Positions 6,951 through 15,531 of a stretch of 64,000 bases of DNA are shown piece after piece; positions within the stretch are counted from its first letter, which is position 1, and the number at the start of each line of letters is the position of its first letter. The DNA comes from Haematomicrobium sanguinis DSM 21259 (GTDB taxonomy: Bacteria; Actinomycetota; Actinomycetes; Actinomycetales; Micrococcaceae): contig NZ_JIAG01000014.1 in the NCBI RefSeq assembly GCF_000688395.1, positions 22,714-86,713 on the forward strand, written 5' to 3'. The notes beneath the pieces are model-generated. The model saw nothing but the letters and a program-made list of their open reading frames with translations, was not told the origin of the DNA and did no database searches. The position numbers and the translations under genes were made by a program.

Positions 6951-9025
6951 ACCGCGATCTCCGGTTGCAGGGTCTTGAGCGTCCAGAGCTTGTGTTTGCG
7001 CGCGGCCAAGGTGGAAAGCAGCAGCCCGATCGCGGTGTAGAAGAACAGCGCGGCAACCACGGGCACCACTTGGGACAGCTCGCCACCGTAAATCAACTGC
7101 CGCATACCCGTCACCACATAGCCCAATGGCAAGATCTGATGCGCAATCTGCAAAGGCTCAGGAATGGTCTGCCACGGGAAGGTGCCGCCGGCCGAAACCA
7201 ACTGCATCACCAACAGGATCAGCACGACGAACTTGCCCACCGTCCCCAAAAGCGCCACCACGCCCTGAATGATCGCGGTAAATGCCATCGCCGCCAGTAG
7301 CATCAACAGCCAGGTCAGCCACGGATAAGCGGTGTCCAAGCCCAAACCAAACTGCACCACCGCAAACAGCAGCGTTGCCTGCAGCGCCGCGATCGCCAGG
7401 AACGGCAACCATCCGCCCACCGCGATTTTCCACGACCGCGCATTGGAGGCGAGCGCCCGCTTGGTAATGGGACGCATCGCTTGAATCAGCATAAACACGC
7501 CAATCCAGAGGGCCAGCGACAAGAAGAACGGCGCCAAACCGGCCCCATAGCTGTTCGCCTGGGTCTGTTTCAGATCTTCCACCTTGACCGGATCGGAAAT
7601 GACTCGCGCCGCATCTTGACGCTGGTCATCGGTAGGATTCGGGACGGTGCCAGCACCCTTGCGCAATTGAGAGGCAAGCTCGTGCGCGCCGTCATCCACT
7701 TTCCCGACTCCGTCCGCTAGGGCGCTCGAGCCGTCCCGCGCGGTGGTGAGGCCATCGCGTAGCTGCACCGCGCCGTCGTACGCGCTTTGCTGCCCCGCGG
7801 CCAAGGTGCCGGCACCGCTATTCAGTTCAGCTGCACCGCTGGCGAGCTGAGCGGCACCATCGGATGCCTGCGAAATCCCGCCGACGAGCGCGGGCATGTT
7901 GTCGGCGAGTTGCCGATTGCCGTCCGCCACCTGCTGCGCGCCATCGGCGAGCTTATTGACCTGGCTGACCGCGCCGTCAACCTGCGCCTGCGCGTCCTTG
8001 ACCGCACTGGAATTTGCGGCGGAGTCGAGGTCGGCGAGGATCTGATCGGCCTGTGCCTGCGTGAGGATTCCGGCGTCCACAAGTTGCGCTGTCCGATCCT
8101 CCACTGCCTTGCGCACCGAGTCCTCGGTCGCGCGTAAGTCTTGGACCGCCGTCGTAATTTTATCGGCGAGCTGGCGATTTCCGTCCGCCACCTGCTGCGC
8201 GCCATCGGCGAGCTTGGCGGTCTGCTCGGGGAGCGCGGCGGTCTTGTTCTTGAGTTCGCCGAGCCCGCTATTGAGCTGGTTTGCGCCGTCGGTGAGCTGC
8301 CCGGTGCCATCGCGCAGTCGGTTTGCGCCGTCCACGAGTTGCACCTGCCCGTCGACGAGGCGCTGCGAGCCGTCGGCGAGTTGGCCGATGCCGTCACGCA
8401 ACTGGTTGGCGCCATCACGCGCCTGGCTGGTGCCGTTGGCGAGCTGGTCCGCGCCGTCCGCCGCCTTGACGATCTGTGCGTGAATCTGGCCGAACCCGGT
8501 GAGCAGCTTGTTCGCCGTCTCCTCGCCGACCTCCTTCGCCACCGAGTTGTGCACCTCGGTGGTCAGCTTGTCCACAATGGAGCTCAGCAGGTAGTTATTG
8601 GCATCATTGGTGGTCACCTGAAGGATCGCCTGGCGGGAAGAATCAAAGTCCGACGGCGATGCAAGCGCCTCGCTGAAATCTTCCGGGATGATGAGGGCAA
8701 AGGAATATTTTCCACTTTCCACCCCGTCATTGGCGGCCTGCTCGCTGTCCACCGGGATCCAGTTAAAGGTATTGGTGTCCTGGAGGTTTTTGGCGACGTT
8801 TTCACCGGCGTCGAGGGTAGTGCCGTCCGCCATGGTTGCGCCCTTGTCTTCCACAACGAGCGCGGCATCGAGGTTCTTGAGGTTGCCGTAGGGGTCCCAG
8901 TTCGCGTAGAGATACACCGCGCCGTAGAGGATCGGAACCATTGCCAGCGCCAGGATGGTGAGGCGCGGCAAAATGCCCGAGGTCATGCGTTTGATCTCGG
9001 AGCGGAAAAGCTGGAAAACGGTCAC
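6947..9025 (-). CDS. YhgE/Pip-family ABC-2-type membrane protein
   Basis: The 692-residue protein has one N-terminal membrane segment (about 17-37), a very long extracellular region and about five membrane segments between 495 and 680, the arrangement of YhgE/Pip proteins. The extracellular part (about 190-450) is a run of heptad-like repeats built on QLADG/QLRDG/QVADGNRQLADN, predicted to form an extended stalk. Lactococcal Pip is a phage-infection receptor and relatives act in type VII secretion-like or ABC-2 export, but no function is proven for this branch. It overlaps its neighbours by 4 nt on both sides, so it is translationally coupled to the ATPase-like protein and TetR. Confidence 0.9.
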   Translation of the reverse strand: MTVFQLFRSEIKRMTSGILPRLTILALAMVPILYGAVYLYANWDPYGNLKNLDAALVVEDKGATMADGTTLDAGENVAKNLQDTNTFNWIPVDSEQAANDGVESGKYSFALIIPEDFSEALASPSDFDSSRQAILQVTTNDANNYLLSSIVDKLTTEVHNSVAKEVGEETANKLLTGFGQIHAQIVKAADGADQLANGTSQARDGANQLRDGIGQLADGSQRLVDGQVQLVDGANRLRDGTGQLTDGANQLNSGLGELKNKTAALPEQTAKLADGAQQVADGNRQLADKITTAVQDLRATEDSVRKAVEDRTAQLVDAGILTQAQADQILADLDSAANSSAVKDAQAQVDGAVSQVNKLADGAQQVADGNRQLADNMPALVGGISQASDGAAQLASGAAELNSGAGTLAAGQQSAYDGAVQLRDGLTTARDGSSALADGVGKVDDGAHELASQLRKGAGTVPNPTDDQRQDAARVISDPVKVEDLKQTQANSYGAGLAPFFLSLALWIGVFMLIQAMRPITKRALASNARSWKIAVGGWLPFLAIAALQATLLFAVVQFGLGLDTAYPWLTWLLMLLAAMAFTAIIQGVVALLGTVGKFVVLILLVMQLVSAGGTFPWQTIPEPLQIAHQILPLGYVVTGMRQLIYGGELSQVVPVVAALFFYTAIGLLLSTLAARKHKLWTLKTLQPEIAV

Positions 9026-9714
9026 TGGGCATCACCTGATTGTGGGGTCTCGGGTGTTTCTGACGTTTCTGGGGTGGCCTCTTCTGCGGGTGCCGAGGCG
9101 TCGCCGACGTAGAAGACGGGGCCGTCAAAATTGGCGGGCACGTTGAGCACTGTGGCGACAACGGTGTCACGCTCGGCGAATTCTTGCAGCGGGGTGAGCC
9201 ATTCCTCGGCGTAGGGGGTGTGGCGGTCCGGGGTGTCGAAGACGAGGGTATCGACCGCGTAATCGGTGAGAGCAAGGTTGGCGAGCAGTGTGATGCGGTC
9301 TATCGCGTTGACTTGGTCAATCCAGTTGTCTTCGAGGTGCTGGAGATGGTTGACGTTCAGCCATTGCGTTGCGGTGAGTTTGGCGCGGCGCTTGCCCGGG
9401 ATTAGGGCGAGGTCCTCGTTGACAAGGTCGAGAATCTTGAGGTGAGATTCGGGCTCGTTGACGTCAATGGCGTCGATCAGGCCGGTGTGCATGCGCAGGT
9501 CCTTAGGGGAGGCGCTGTGGTCATGGGTGACAGTGCCGGAGGTCGGCTTCATGCGGCCGGTGAGCGCAAGCGCGAGGGCAGTGCGGGTCAGCGCCGCGTC
9601 CGCTTGGACTAGGGTGACCGTCTTGCCGGGGGCAACCAAGCTGGTCGGCGGAACCAGGTCGGTATGGCGCCCCTTAATAAAGAGGTTGTGGGCAGTGAGC
9701 ATGGGGGTCCTCAA
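9022..9714 (-). CDS. ABC-ATPase-like protein lacking a Walker A motif
   Basis: The 230-residue protein looks like a truncated ABC ATPase: the early strands (LTAHNLFIKG...LVPPTSLVAPGKTVTLV) and the segment TALALALTGRMKPTSGTV align with the usual order, but the GxxGxGKST loop is replaced by VQADAALTRTAL and no clear signature (LSGGQ) or Walker B DE pair is seen. It is first in the operon with YhgE and TetR. It may be a non-hydrolysing structural partner of YhgE. The acidic Thr/Glu/Pro tail (about 205-230) is low complexity. Start at ATG 9714 with GAGGA upstream. Confidence 0.7.
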   Translation of the reverse strand: MRTPMLTAHNLFIKGRHTDLVPPTSLVAPGKTVTLVQADAALTRTALALALTGRMKPTSGTVTHDHSASPKDLRMHTGLIDAIDVNEPESHLKILDLVNEDLALIPGKRRAKLTATQWLNVNHLQHLEDNWIDQVNAIDRITLLANLALTDYAVDTLVFDTPDRHTPYAEEWLTPLQEFAERDTVVATVLNVPANFDGPVFYVGDASAPAEEATPETSETPETPQSGDAQ

Positions 9715-9741
9715 TCTTCCGATCTGTAGCCATGTTATCTA

Positions 9742-9757
9742 AACTGACTGGTCAGTT
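9742..9757. promoter_or_regulatory. TetR operator of the YhgE operon
   Basis: AACTGAC-TG-GTCAGTT is an inverted repeat with 7-bp arms 28 bp upstream of the first gene. On the minus strand it sits between a TTGAAC -35-like and an ATAACA-like -10 element, the position expected for repression by the TetR protein encoded at the operon's end. Confidence 0.75.
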
Positions 9758-9840
9758 CAAATAAGAGGGGTGAGGGGTGTGCGTTGTGGTGGCCCAAGAG
9801 GGTTTGGATGGTTGTGCCGTGGGTGGCGGGGTGCGGCGGG

Positions 9841-10599
9841 TTAAGCGGTTTCCGGGCGCTGTTGTCTGCTCAGCCCCAGGTTCACCTTGCGTTCGAGTGC
9901 TTCGCGGGCCGCTTCAGGAAGTAGGAGCACGCCGTCGAGTTCTTTGAGGGCGCGCTGGTAGGCGGTTTTACGCTCGCTGTCGGTGGAGCCCTGGTTCGTG
10001 GACATCGCGACGAACTGTTTTGCTTTCTTGAGCCGGTCCCGTTCCGCGGGGGTGAAGTTGTTGTCCTTGACGCGCATCGCTTCCCGTTCGGCGGCATCGA
10101 AAGCGGTGAGGTAGTCATCCACGGCGTCTTGGTATTCGCGGAGTTGGTCTTGGGTGAACGTGGCGTCCGCGCTCTCCGGGGCGAGTCGATCTGCCTTGCG
10201 CTTAGCCTTGAGGTACGCCGAGGTGAGCGGTTCCCGAACGTCGGTCATGGCGGGGTAATCGATGAGTCTGGCGACGTCGAGTTCATAGGCGAGCCAGCGG
10301 TCATTGACGGCCTTGTGAGATTTCAGCGCCTCGGTGGTTTGGCGGCGGAGCCGATCCTGCGCGGTAGGAGCGGGAGCTTGTTGGGGATGTGGGCTCGGTG
10401 TGGCGCCGGCTTGGCCATAACGCAGGCGCATGCGCTCCATCTTGCGTTCGTGCCGCTTCTCGTTCTCTTTAGAGATGGCTTTGAACGCTCCACCGATGGA
10501 ACCGGCAATCATGGCGCCAAAGGCCCAGACCACCCACATGTTGGCGGACACCCACTGAAATACCTGCTGGAACTCATTGCCATCCGCTGCCACGATCAT
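9841..10599 (-). CDS. Single-pass membrane protein of unknown function
   Basis: The 252-residue protein has one membrane segment (about 19-40, WVVWAFGAMIAGSIGGAF) followed by a strongly basic stretch (KENEKRHERKMERMRLRYG), a Pro-rich linker and a long, charged helical region to the end. I recognise no catalytic motif. The start at 10599 is supported by a TAGAAT -10 box 6 nt upstream. It appears monocistronic. Confidence 0.8.
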   Translation of the reverse strand: MIVAADGNEFQQVFQWVSANMWVVWAFGAMIAGSIGGAFKAISKENEKRHERKMERMRLRYGQAGATPSPHPQQAPAPTAQDRLRRQTTEALKSHKAVNDRWLAYELDVARLIDYPAMTDVREPLTSAYLKAKRKADRLAPESADATFTQDQLREYQDAVDDYLTAFDAAEREAMRVKDNNFTPAERDRLKKAKQFVAMSTNQGSTDSERKTAYQRALKELDGVLLLPEAAREALERKVNLGLSRQQRPETA

Positions 10600-10605
10600 G
10601 ATTTG

Positions 10606-10611
10606 ATTCTA
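10606..10611 (-). promoter_or_regulatory. -10 box of leaderless membrane-protein gene
   Basis: TAGAAT on the minus strand, 6 nt before the ATG at 10599, with no ribosome binding site between. Confidence 0.6.
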
Positions 10612-10644
10612 GTGACTTGATCGCTCGAGTAAACCGCGTGGTAT

Positions 10645-11772
10645 TTAGGGGCGCGGCAGGTTGGCGAAGAACTGCCACAAGTCTTTCAGGAGTAAGTCGG
10701 GGGCTTGTTGCGCCGCGAAGTGTCCGCCTTTGTCCATTCGAGTCCAGCGCTGAATATTGGCGTGGTCGCGGTCGGCGAATCTTCGGACGGATTGAAAATC
10801 GTTGGGGAAGATCGCAACCCCCAACGGCACGGTAGTAGGGCCTGGCGTTGTGGGCTCGGCGTGCGCGTCGTCAAAGTATCTGCGCACCGAACTCGCGACG
10901 GTCCCAGTGAGCCAGTAAGTAGCTGCGTTGGTTATGACATAGTCGTCAGGCACTTCGTCGCGAAAGAGCTGTGCGGTCCACGCCAGCCAGCCCGTAGGGG
11001 AGTCCTGCAGTGCAAAACTGAGCGTTTGCGGCTGAGCCGATTGGTACGCATTGAATGCGAGCCCGCCGCCAGAGGTGAATCCCTGCAGAAATTCCACGGC
11101 CGCCTGGTCTTCAGTGCTTAAATCGTGAAACTCGGCGGGATCCCCACCGGGAAAAGAAAAAACTTGCGTGACGTGAGCGCCGATCACCCGGTGCGGGGCG
11201 ATCCTGCCGAGGGCTATGGAGACGTCAGAACCGAGATCGTTTCCGTGCGCCCCAAACCTCTCGTAGCCCAGGCGGGTCATAAGTTCGAGCAGTGTTTCGG
11301 CTATTCGCGTTGTGGTCCAACCTTCTGACGTGGTTGCACCAGCAAAACCAATGCCCGGTACTGAGGGGAGCACCACATGGTATGCATCGGTGGCTGACCC
11401 GCCGTGTGCCACGGGATCGGTAAGCGGACCGATGAGGTCCAGATATTCAAAAACGGACATCGGCCAACCGTGGGTCAGCAAGAGGGGAGTAGCGCTGGGC
11501 TCTGCGGAGCGAACATGGATGAAGTGAATTGGCTGGTCATCGATGGTGGTCAGAAACTGGGGGAGCGCGTTGAGTTTCGCTTCCTTAGCACGCCAGTCAA
11601 AGTCGTTGAGCCATGCATCGCGGAGTCGTTTCACGTAGTCCAGTGGCACCCCGTATTTCCAGTCAGCCGTCTCGGGAACCTCAGGCCATTTTGTCCCGGC
11701 GAGGCGACTCCTGACATCCTCTAGTACGGCATCGGGAAGGCGGACTTCAAAAGGCGTAATAGCGGAGTTCAT
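10645..11772 (-). CDS. Epoxide hydrolase (EHN-domain alpha/beta hydrolase)
   Basis: The 375-residue protein starts with the epoxide-hydrolase N-terminal domain (FEVRLPDAVLEDVRSRLAGTKWP...YGVPLDYVKRL) and continues as an alpha/beta hydrolase. HGWPMS is the oxyanion-hole loop and HGNDLGS carries the nucleophilic Asp (most relatives have GGDWG, so the Trp is replaced by Leu). A C-terminal His (GGHFAA) completes the triad. It likely opens epoxides to diols or is a related detoxifying hydrolase. Its ATG overlaps the stop of the DinB-like gene (ATGA), so the two are co-translated and probably controlled by the divergent TetR at 12463. Confidence 0.88.
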   Translation of the reverse strand: MNSAITPFEVRLPDAVLEDVRSRLAGTKWPEVPETADWKYGVPLDYVKRLRDAWLNDFDWRAKEAKLNALPQFLTTIDDQPIHFIHVRSAEPSATPLLLTHGWPMSVFEYLDLIGPLTDPVAHGGSATDAYHVVLPSVPGIGFAGATTSEGWTTTRIAETLLELMTRLGYERFGAHGNDLGSDVSIALGRIAPHRVIGAHVTQVFSFPGGDPAEFHDLSTEDQAAVEFLQGFTSGGGLAFNAYQSAQPQTLSFALQDSPTGWLAWTAQLFRDEVPDDYVITNAATYWLTGTVASSVRRYFDDAHAEPTTPGPTTVPLGVAIFPNDFQSVRRFADRDHANIQRWTRMDKGGHFAAQQAPDLLLKDLWQFFANLPRP

Positions 11773-12344
11773 GCCCACTGTGGGGTTCTCCCCAGGTAGC
11801 GCAAGAGCGAATCGGCGGCCCCGTCGTCCTGGTCCGGCTCCAACGCCGGCCCGTAGGCAAAGCCGCGCAACGATTCCACAGTAGCCTCGGCGGCGGGACG
11901 CAGCTGCTCGGCGAGTTCGTCAGTCAAGGGGGATGGCTGACCTGTTGCGATTGCCACATCCCAGGCGTGAACGGCGGCGTCCAGAGCTGCCGCCCCCGCT
12001 GCGAGCTCGGGGCTCAACTCTGGGACAGGTGGGAGCGGAGTATTAAGGGTATCGGAGCCTTCGGCAATCTCGGTCCAAGAAGTCCGAGCGGCCTCTGTAG
12101 CGGTGTTGACTGCGTCGCCTACTTCTTGGATACCAACTGTTGGCGGCTCAAACGGGTTGTACGTGGGAGGGGTTCCAGATCCGACGGATGCGGCCCAGGC
12201 ATGCTGATCTCCTGCCGCGTGCATGAGCACCTGTGCAACGTTCCACTCGGGGCACGGCGTGGGGAGTGAGAGCTGTCCGGTGCGGATCTGCGAGGTCACC
12301 TGGTCAAGTGCAGCGAGAGCGGCTGAAAGGGTGGGGAATTGCAT
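11769..12344 (-). CDS. TIGR03086-type DinB/maleylpyruvate-isomerase-N protein
   Basis: The 191-residue protein has the DinB-like four-helix fold of the mycothiol-dependent maleylpyruvate isomerase N-terminal family: TPCPEWNVAQVLMHAAGD near the start (metal-ligand His) and DAAVHAWDVAIATGQ later (second His). Such actinobacterial proteins are thought to be mycothiol S-transferases; the substrate is not known. A good ribosome binding site (AAGGAG) precedes the ATG at 12344. Coupling to an epoxide hydrolase suggests a role in detoxifying electrophiles, which is inference. Confidence 0.82.
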   Translation of the reverse strand: MQFPTLSAALAALDQVTSQIRTGQLSLPTPCPEWNVAQVLMHAAGDQHAWAASVGSGTPPTYNPFEPPTVGIQEVGDAVNTATEAARTSWTEIAEGSDTLNTPLPPVPELSPELAAGAAALDAAVHAWDVAIATGQPSPLTDELAEQLRPAAEATVESLRGFAYGPALEPDQDDGAADSLLRYLGRTPQWA

Positions 12345-12375
12345 AGGAACTCCTTGATGGCGAACGATAGTTTTT

Positions 12376-12400
12376 AAAACGGAACGTTTCGTTCCGTTTT
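12376..12400. promoter_or_regulatory. Palindromic TetR operator in divergent promoter
   Basis: Two perfect 11-bp arms (AAAACGGAACG / CGTTCCGTTTT) separated by TTT lie between the divergent DinB/epoxide-hydrolase operon and the TetR gene, 32 and 63 bp from their starts. Position and symmetry strongly suggest the binding site of the adjacent regulator. Confidence 0.85.
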
Positions 12401-12450
12401 AGGGTAGCAGTGGCGTTACGGGCGAGCAATGGCTCAAGCGCGGCAACTGC

Positions 12451-12456
12451 TAATCT
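12451..12456 (+). promoter_or_regulatory. -10 box of leaderless tetR gene
   Basis: TAATCT followed by 6 nt and the ATG at 12463; no ribosome binding site. Confidence 0.65.
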
Positions 12457-12462
12457 GGCGCA

Positions 12463-13203
12463 ATGGCCGAAGACCAGGACAAGATTTCACTCAGCCCGCA
12501 CCACGCCGAGGCGGCGCGCAACGATGAATCGATCCTGAATGCGGCCCGCGCTGTTTTCTTGGCTGACCCCAAAGCGCCGATGAGCAGCGTCGCCAAGCTC
12601 GCGGATGTCGGAATGAATGCGCTCTATGCCCGTTATGCAAGCAAAGAGAACCTGCTCAGAGCGCTCGCATACGACGGACTTGAGAGATATGTGGCTGCGC
12701 TGAAAGAGGCGTTGGCCAGTGCCGCCCCCATCTGGGATGCATACACCACCTGCCTCGAGCGCATCGTAGAGGGTCAAAGCCAGGCGCTTGCACAAAGGGT
12801 TGCGGGCACGTTCACTCCCACTGCAGAACTGACGGAGTTGGCCAAGGTTTCCGGCGCGCTCTCACGCGAACTATTCGACCGGGTCCAAGGCGCGGGCCAG
12901 CTTCGAGATGACGTGTCCGAGCCCGACGTGACGCTCCTGCTAGAAATGGTTGCATCCATTGATATCCCGCACGCGGATCGAGATCCATCCGTTCGCAATC
13001 GCTACCTCGCCATCGTACTGGAGGGCTTGCGGGCGCCCGCGCGGAATGTTTTGCCGGGAAAGCCTGCGAATATTGACGACCTGGTGGCGCGGTGGAGGGG
13101 CACGGGTGCTAAGGCGCCTGGCAAAGCAGAAGGCCCCCGCCATGTCGACGAGGGCCCTCACAAAAAAGTGCGCCCGAAGGGATTCGAACCCCCAACCTTC
13201 TGA
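12463..13203 (+). CDS. TetR-family regulator with read-through tail
   Basis: The frame encodes 246 residues. A TetR helix-turn-helix is at about 22-65 (ILNAARAVFLADPKAP...VAKLADVGMNALYARYASK) and a helical ligand domain runs to about 200. The last 30-odd codons read a hairpin and then the antisense of tRNA-Arg (KKVRPKGFEPPTF is the familiar tRNA artefact), so the ancestral stop codon seems to be missing. It is divergent from the DinB/epoxide-hydrolase pair and shares with it the operator at 12376-12400. Confidence 0.85.
   Translation: MAEDQDKISLSPHHAEAARNDESILNAARAVFLADPKAPMSSVAKLADVGMNALYARYASKENLLRALAYDGLERYVAALKEALASAAPIWDAYTTCLERIVEGQSQALAQRVAGTFTPTAELTELAKVSGALSRELFDRVQGAGQLRDDVSEPDVTLLLEMVASIDIPHADRDPSVRNRYLAIVLEGLRAPARNVLPGKPANIDDLVARWRGTGAKAPGKAEGPRHVDEGPHKKVRPKGFEPPTF
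13132..13156 (-). terminator. Possible terminator of tRNA-Arg
   Basis: GGCCC and GGGCC arms with a short extension form a hairpin just beyond a T6 run that directly follows the tRNA on the minus strand. It overlaps the 3' end of the TetR reading frame. The T-run precedes rather than follows the hairpin, so the assignment is weak. Confidence 0.35.
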
Positions 13204-13241
13204 TCCGTAGTCAGATGCTCTATCCGTTGAGCTACAGGCGC
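13169..13241 (-). tRNA. tRNA-Arg(ACG)
   Basis: 73 nt, CCA not encoded. The acceptor GCGCCTG pairs with CGGGCGC (one G-U pair), the anticodon loop is CTACGGA and the T-arm GGGTTCGAATCCC is standard. A34 would be edited to inosine by TadA, encoded at 3069. Confidence 0.95.
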
Positions 13242-13573
13242 ATGTCCCTAAAAGGACTCATTTACTTTAGCGTGCCAACCGGAAATTCTCCTAATCGGCC
13301 ACAATGCAGGGTGGGGCGCGCGCAAAAGGCGCGCATCGCCGTCGTATTTCATGCGGGGAGCAGGAGGCAAAACCGCCGCGCTCCGCCATAAGGCGGCTAG
13401 ACCGGTCTATGTGACATGCGTCACTGAAAACCGGCCGTGGCGCCGCGAGAATCCCCGAAATCTCGCGCTTGACCAATGTAGTTGCGGCCGCGCACCGCCA
13501 AACATCGGGCCAATTTGCGCACGAAGAATCCCTACGATCGTTACACCACTGTCACCCAATGGAGGGATCAACC
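13242..13573. other. pckG upstream region
   Basis: No gene is supported in these 332 bases. They contain the CRP/GlxR-like site at 13410-13425 and presumably the promoter and a leader of about 100 nt for pckG. Small open frames here have no coding character. Confidence 0.5.
13410..13425. promoter_or_regulatory. CRP/GlxR-like site upstream of pckG
   Basis: TGTGACATGCGTCACT matches the TGTGA-N6-TCACA consensus in all but the last base. It is about 150 bp before the pckG start, which fits cAMP-dependent control of gluconeogenesis in actinobacteria. No CRP gene is in the window. Confidence 0.6.
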
Positions 13574-15460
13574 ATGGCCGAAGTCTTGCCCGACACCACG
13601 CACGCGCCGAACGCTGAGCCGGCCGCGCAGGCAAGCATGGGGAGCACGGGAAGCACTGCACCGACCACGCACGCCAAACTGGCCGCGTGGGTTGAGGAGG
13701 TGGCCGCGCTCACCGAACCGGCAAACATCTACTGGGTTGACGGCAGCGAGGAGGAAAATGCGCGTCTAACGGCGGAACTTGTCGAGGCCGGGACGCTGAC
13801 GCCGCTGAACCAGGAAAAGTTCCCAAATTCTTTCGCGGCGTTCTCCGATCCGAAGGACGTGGCGCGCGTGGAGGAGCAGACGTTTATTTGCTCCGAGCGT
13901 GAGGAAGACGCGGGGTTCACCAATAACTGGATGGAACCCAAACTCATGCGCAACAAGCTGACCAACCTGTTTAAGGGGTCGATGCGCGGGCGCACCATGT
14001 ACGTGATTCCGTTTGTGATGGGGCACTTGGACGCGGATGATCCGAAATTCGGCGTGGAGATCACCGATTCGGCGTACGTTGTCGCCTCGATGCGGATCAT
14101 GGCGAACATCGGCACCGATGTGCTGCGGAAGATGGAAGAATCCGACGCGTTCTTTGTCCCGGCGCTGCACTCGGTCGGTGCGCCGCTTGCGGACGGGCAG
14201 GCGGACGTCCCGTGGCCCTCCAGTGACGAGAAATGGATTGTCCACTTCCCCGAGTCGCGCGAAATCTGGTCCTACGGCTCCGGTTACGGCGGCAACGCGC
14301 TGCTCGGTAAGAAGTGCTTCGCGCTGCGCATCGCCTCGGTCATGGCGCGCGACGAAGGCTGGCTCGCCGAGCACATGCTCATACTGAAGCTCACCAGCCC
14401 CGAGGGCGCGGTGCACTACGTTGCCGCCGCGTTCCCTTCGGCCTGCGGCAAGACGAACCTCGCGCTCCTGGACCCCACGATCGAGGGCTGGAACGTGGAA
14501 ACCCTGGGTGATGACATCACCTGGATGCGCTTCGATTCCGAGGGCAAGCTGCGTGCGGTCAACCCGGAGGCCGGTCTCTTCGGTGTGGCGCCGGGCACCG
14601 GCTGGGGCACCAACCCGAACGCCATGCGCGCCATCGCGAAGGGCAACTCGATCTTCACCAACGTGGCTCTCACCGATGACGGCGGCGTGTGGTGGGAAGG
14701 CATGACCGAGGACACCCCGGAGCACCTGACCGACTGGCAGGGCAACTCCTGGACTCCGGATTCCGGACGCCCGGCCGCACACCCGAACTCCCGCTTCTGC
14801 ACCCCGATCGATCAAATCGACATGCTCGCCGAGGAGTACTTTGCGCCCAACGGCGTGCCGATCTCCGCGATCCTGTTTGGCGGCCGCCGCAAGACCACGG
14901 TGCCGCTGGTGACCGAGTCGCGATCCTGGACCAACGGCATCTTCATGGGCTCCACATTGTCCTCCGAGACCACTGCCGCCGCGGCCGGTCAGGTCGGCGT
15001 GGTGCGCCGCGACCCGATGGCCATGTTGCCCTTCATCGGCTACGACGCCGGCGACTACCTCAAGCACTGGATTCGCCTGAGCAGCGAGCACAGCGAAGAG
15101 CAGCTACCGAAAATCTTCCTGGTCAACTGGTTCCGCCGCACTGAAGACGGCGGGTTCGCCTGGCCCGGCTTCGGCGAAAACTCGCGCGTGCTCGAGTGGG
15201 TCATCGACCGCGTGGACAATCCAGAGGCGACGAGCAATGCGCAGGAGACCCCGATCGGCTACATTCCGACCGTGGACGGCCTGGACACGGACGGACTCGG
15301 CGAGGATGACGCGACCATCGAGCAGGCGATCCGCTTTGTTCCCGAGGAATGGGCCGCGGAGACCGAACGCATCGAAGAATGGTACGAGCGCTTCGGCGAC
15401 TCGCTCCCAGACGCGATGCGCACCGAGTTGGCCTCGCTCAAGGAGCGCCTGAACGCCTAA
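13574..15460 (+). CDS. pckG: Phosphoenolpyruvate carboxykinase (GTP)
   Basis: The 628-residue enzyme interconverts oxaloacetate + GTP and PEP + CO2 + GDP, the entry step of gluconeogenesis. The GTP-class P-loop FPSACGKTN with its reactive Cys is at about 287-295, the second kinase motif is GDDITWM, and [11 protein letters not shown] and the substrate-loop region are present. A flexible Ala/Thr-rich stretch occupies the first 35 residues. I start at the ATG of [10 protein letters not shown] because GGAGGG lies just upstream; the frame is open further to 13469 without signals. A CRP-like site lies upstream. Confidence 0.97.
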   Translation: MAEVLPDTTHAPNAEPAAQASMGSTGSTAPTTHAKLAAWVEEVAALTEPANIYWVDGSEEENARLTAELVEAGTLTPLNQEKFPNSFAAFSDPKDVARVEEQTFICSEREEDAGFTNNWMEPKLMRNKLTNLFKGSMRGRTMYVIPFVMGHLDADDPKFGVEITDSAYVVASMRIMANIGTDVLRKMEESDAFFVPALHSVGAPLADGQADVPWPSSDEKWIVHFPESREIWSYGSGYGGNALLGKKCFALRIASVMARDEGWLAEHMLILKLTSPEGAVHYVAAAFPSACGKTNLALLDPTIEGWNVETLGDDITWMRFDSEGKLRAVNPEAGLFGVAPGTGWGTNPNAMRAIAKGNSIFTNVALTDDGGVWWEGMTEDTPEHLTDWQGNSWTPDSGRPAAHPNSRFCTPIDQIDMLAEEYFAPNGVPISAILFGGRRKTTVPLVTESRSWTNGIFMGSTLSSETTAAAAGQVGVVRRDPMAMLPFIGYDAGDYLKHWIRLSSEHSEEQLPKIFLVNWFRRTEDGGFAWPGFGENSRVLEWVIDRVDNPEATSNAQETPIGYIPTVDGLDTDGLGEDDATIEQAIRFVPEEWAAETERIEEWYERFGDSLPDAMRTELASLKERLNA

Positions 15461-15470
15461 AACCTCACTC

Positions 15471-15531
15471 CGCGACTTGCCACACACGACGCTTATTCCA
15501 GCGGCATTTCCGTGGTATGTGGCAAGTCGCG
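15471..15531. repeat. Inverted repeat with 14-bp arms at convergent gene ends
   Basis: CGCGACTTGCCACA (15471-15484) and its exact complement (15518-15531) flank a 33-nt loop. The left arm lies 10 bp after the pckG stop and the right arm inside the end of the convergent GyrI-like gene, so it may be a shared terminator. The loop is long for that. Confidence 0.8.

Noticed and set aside
13766..15091. 441-codon minus-strand open frame
   Set aside because: Pure antisense shadow of pckG caused by GC-rich third positions; His/Arg-rich low-information translation.
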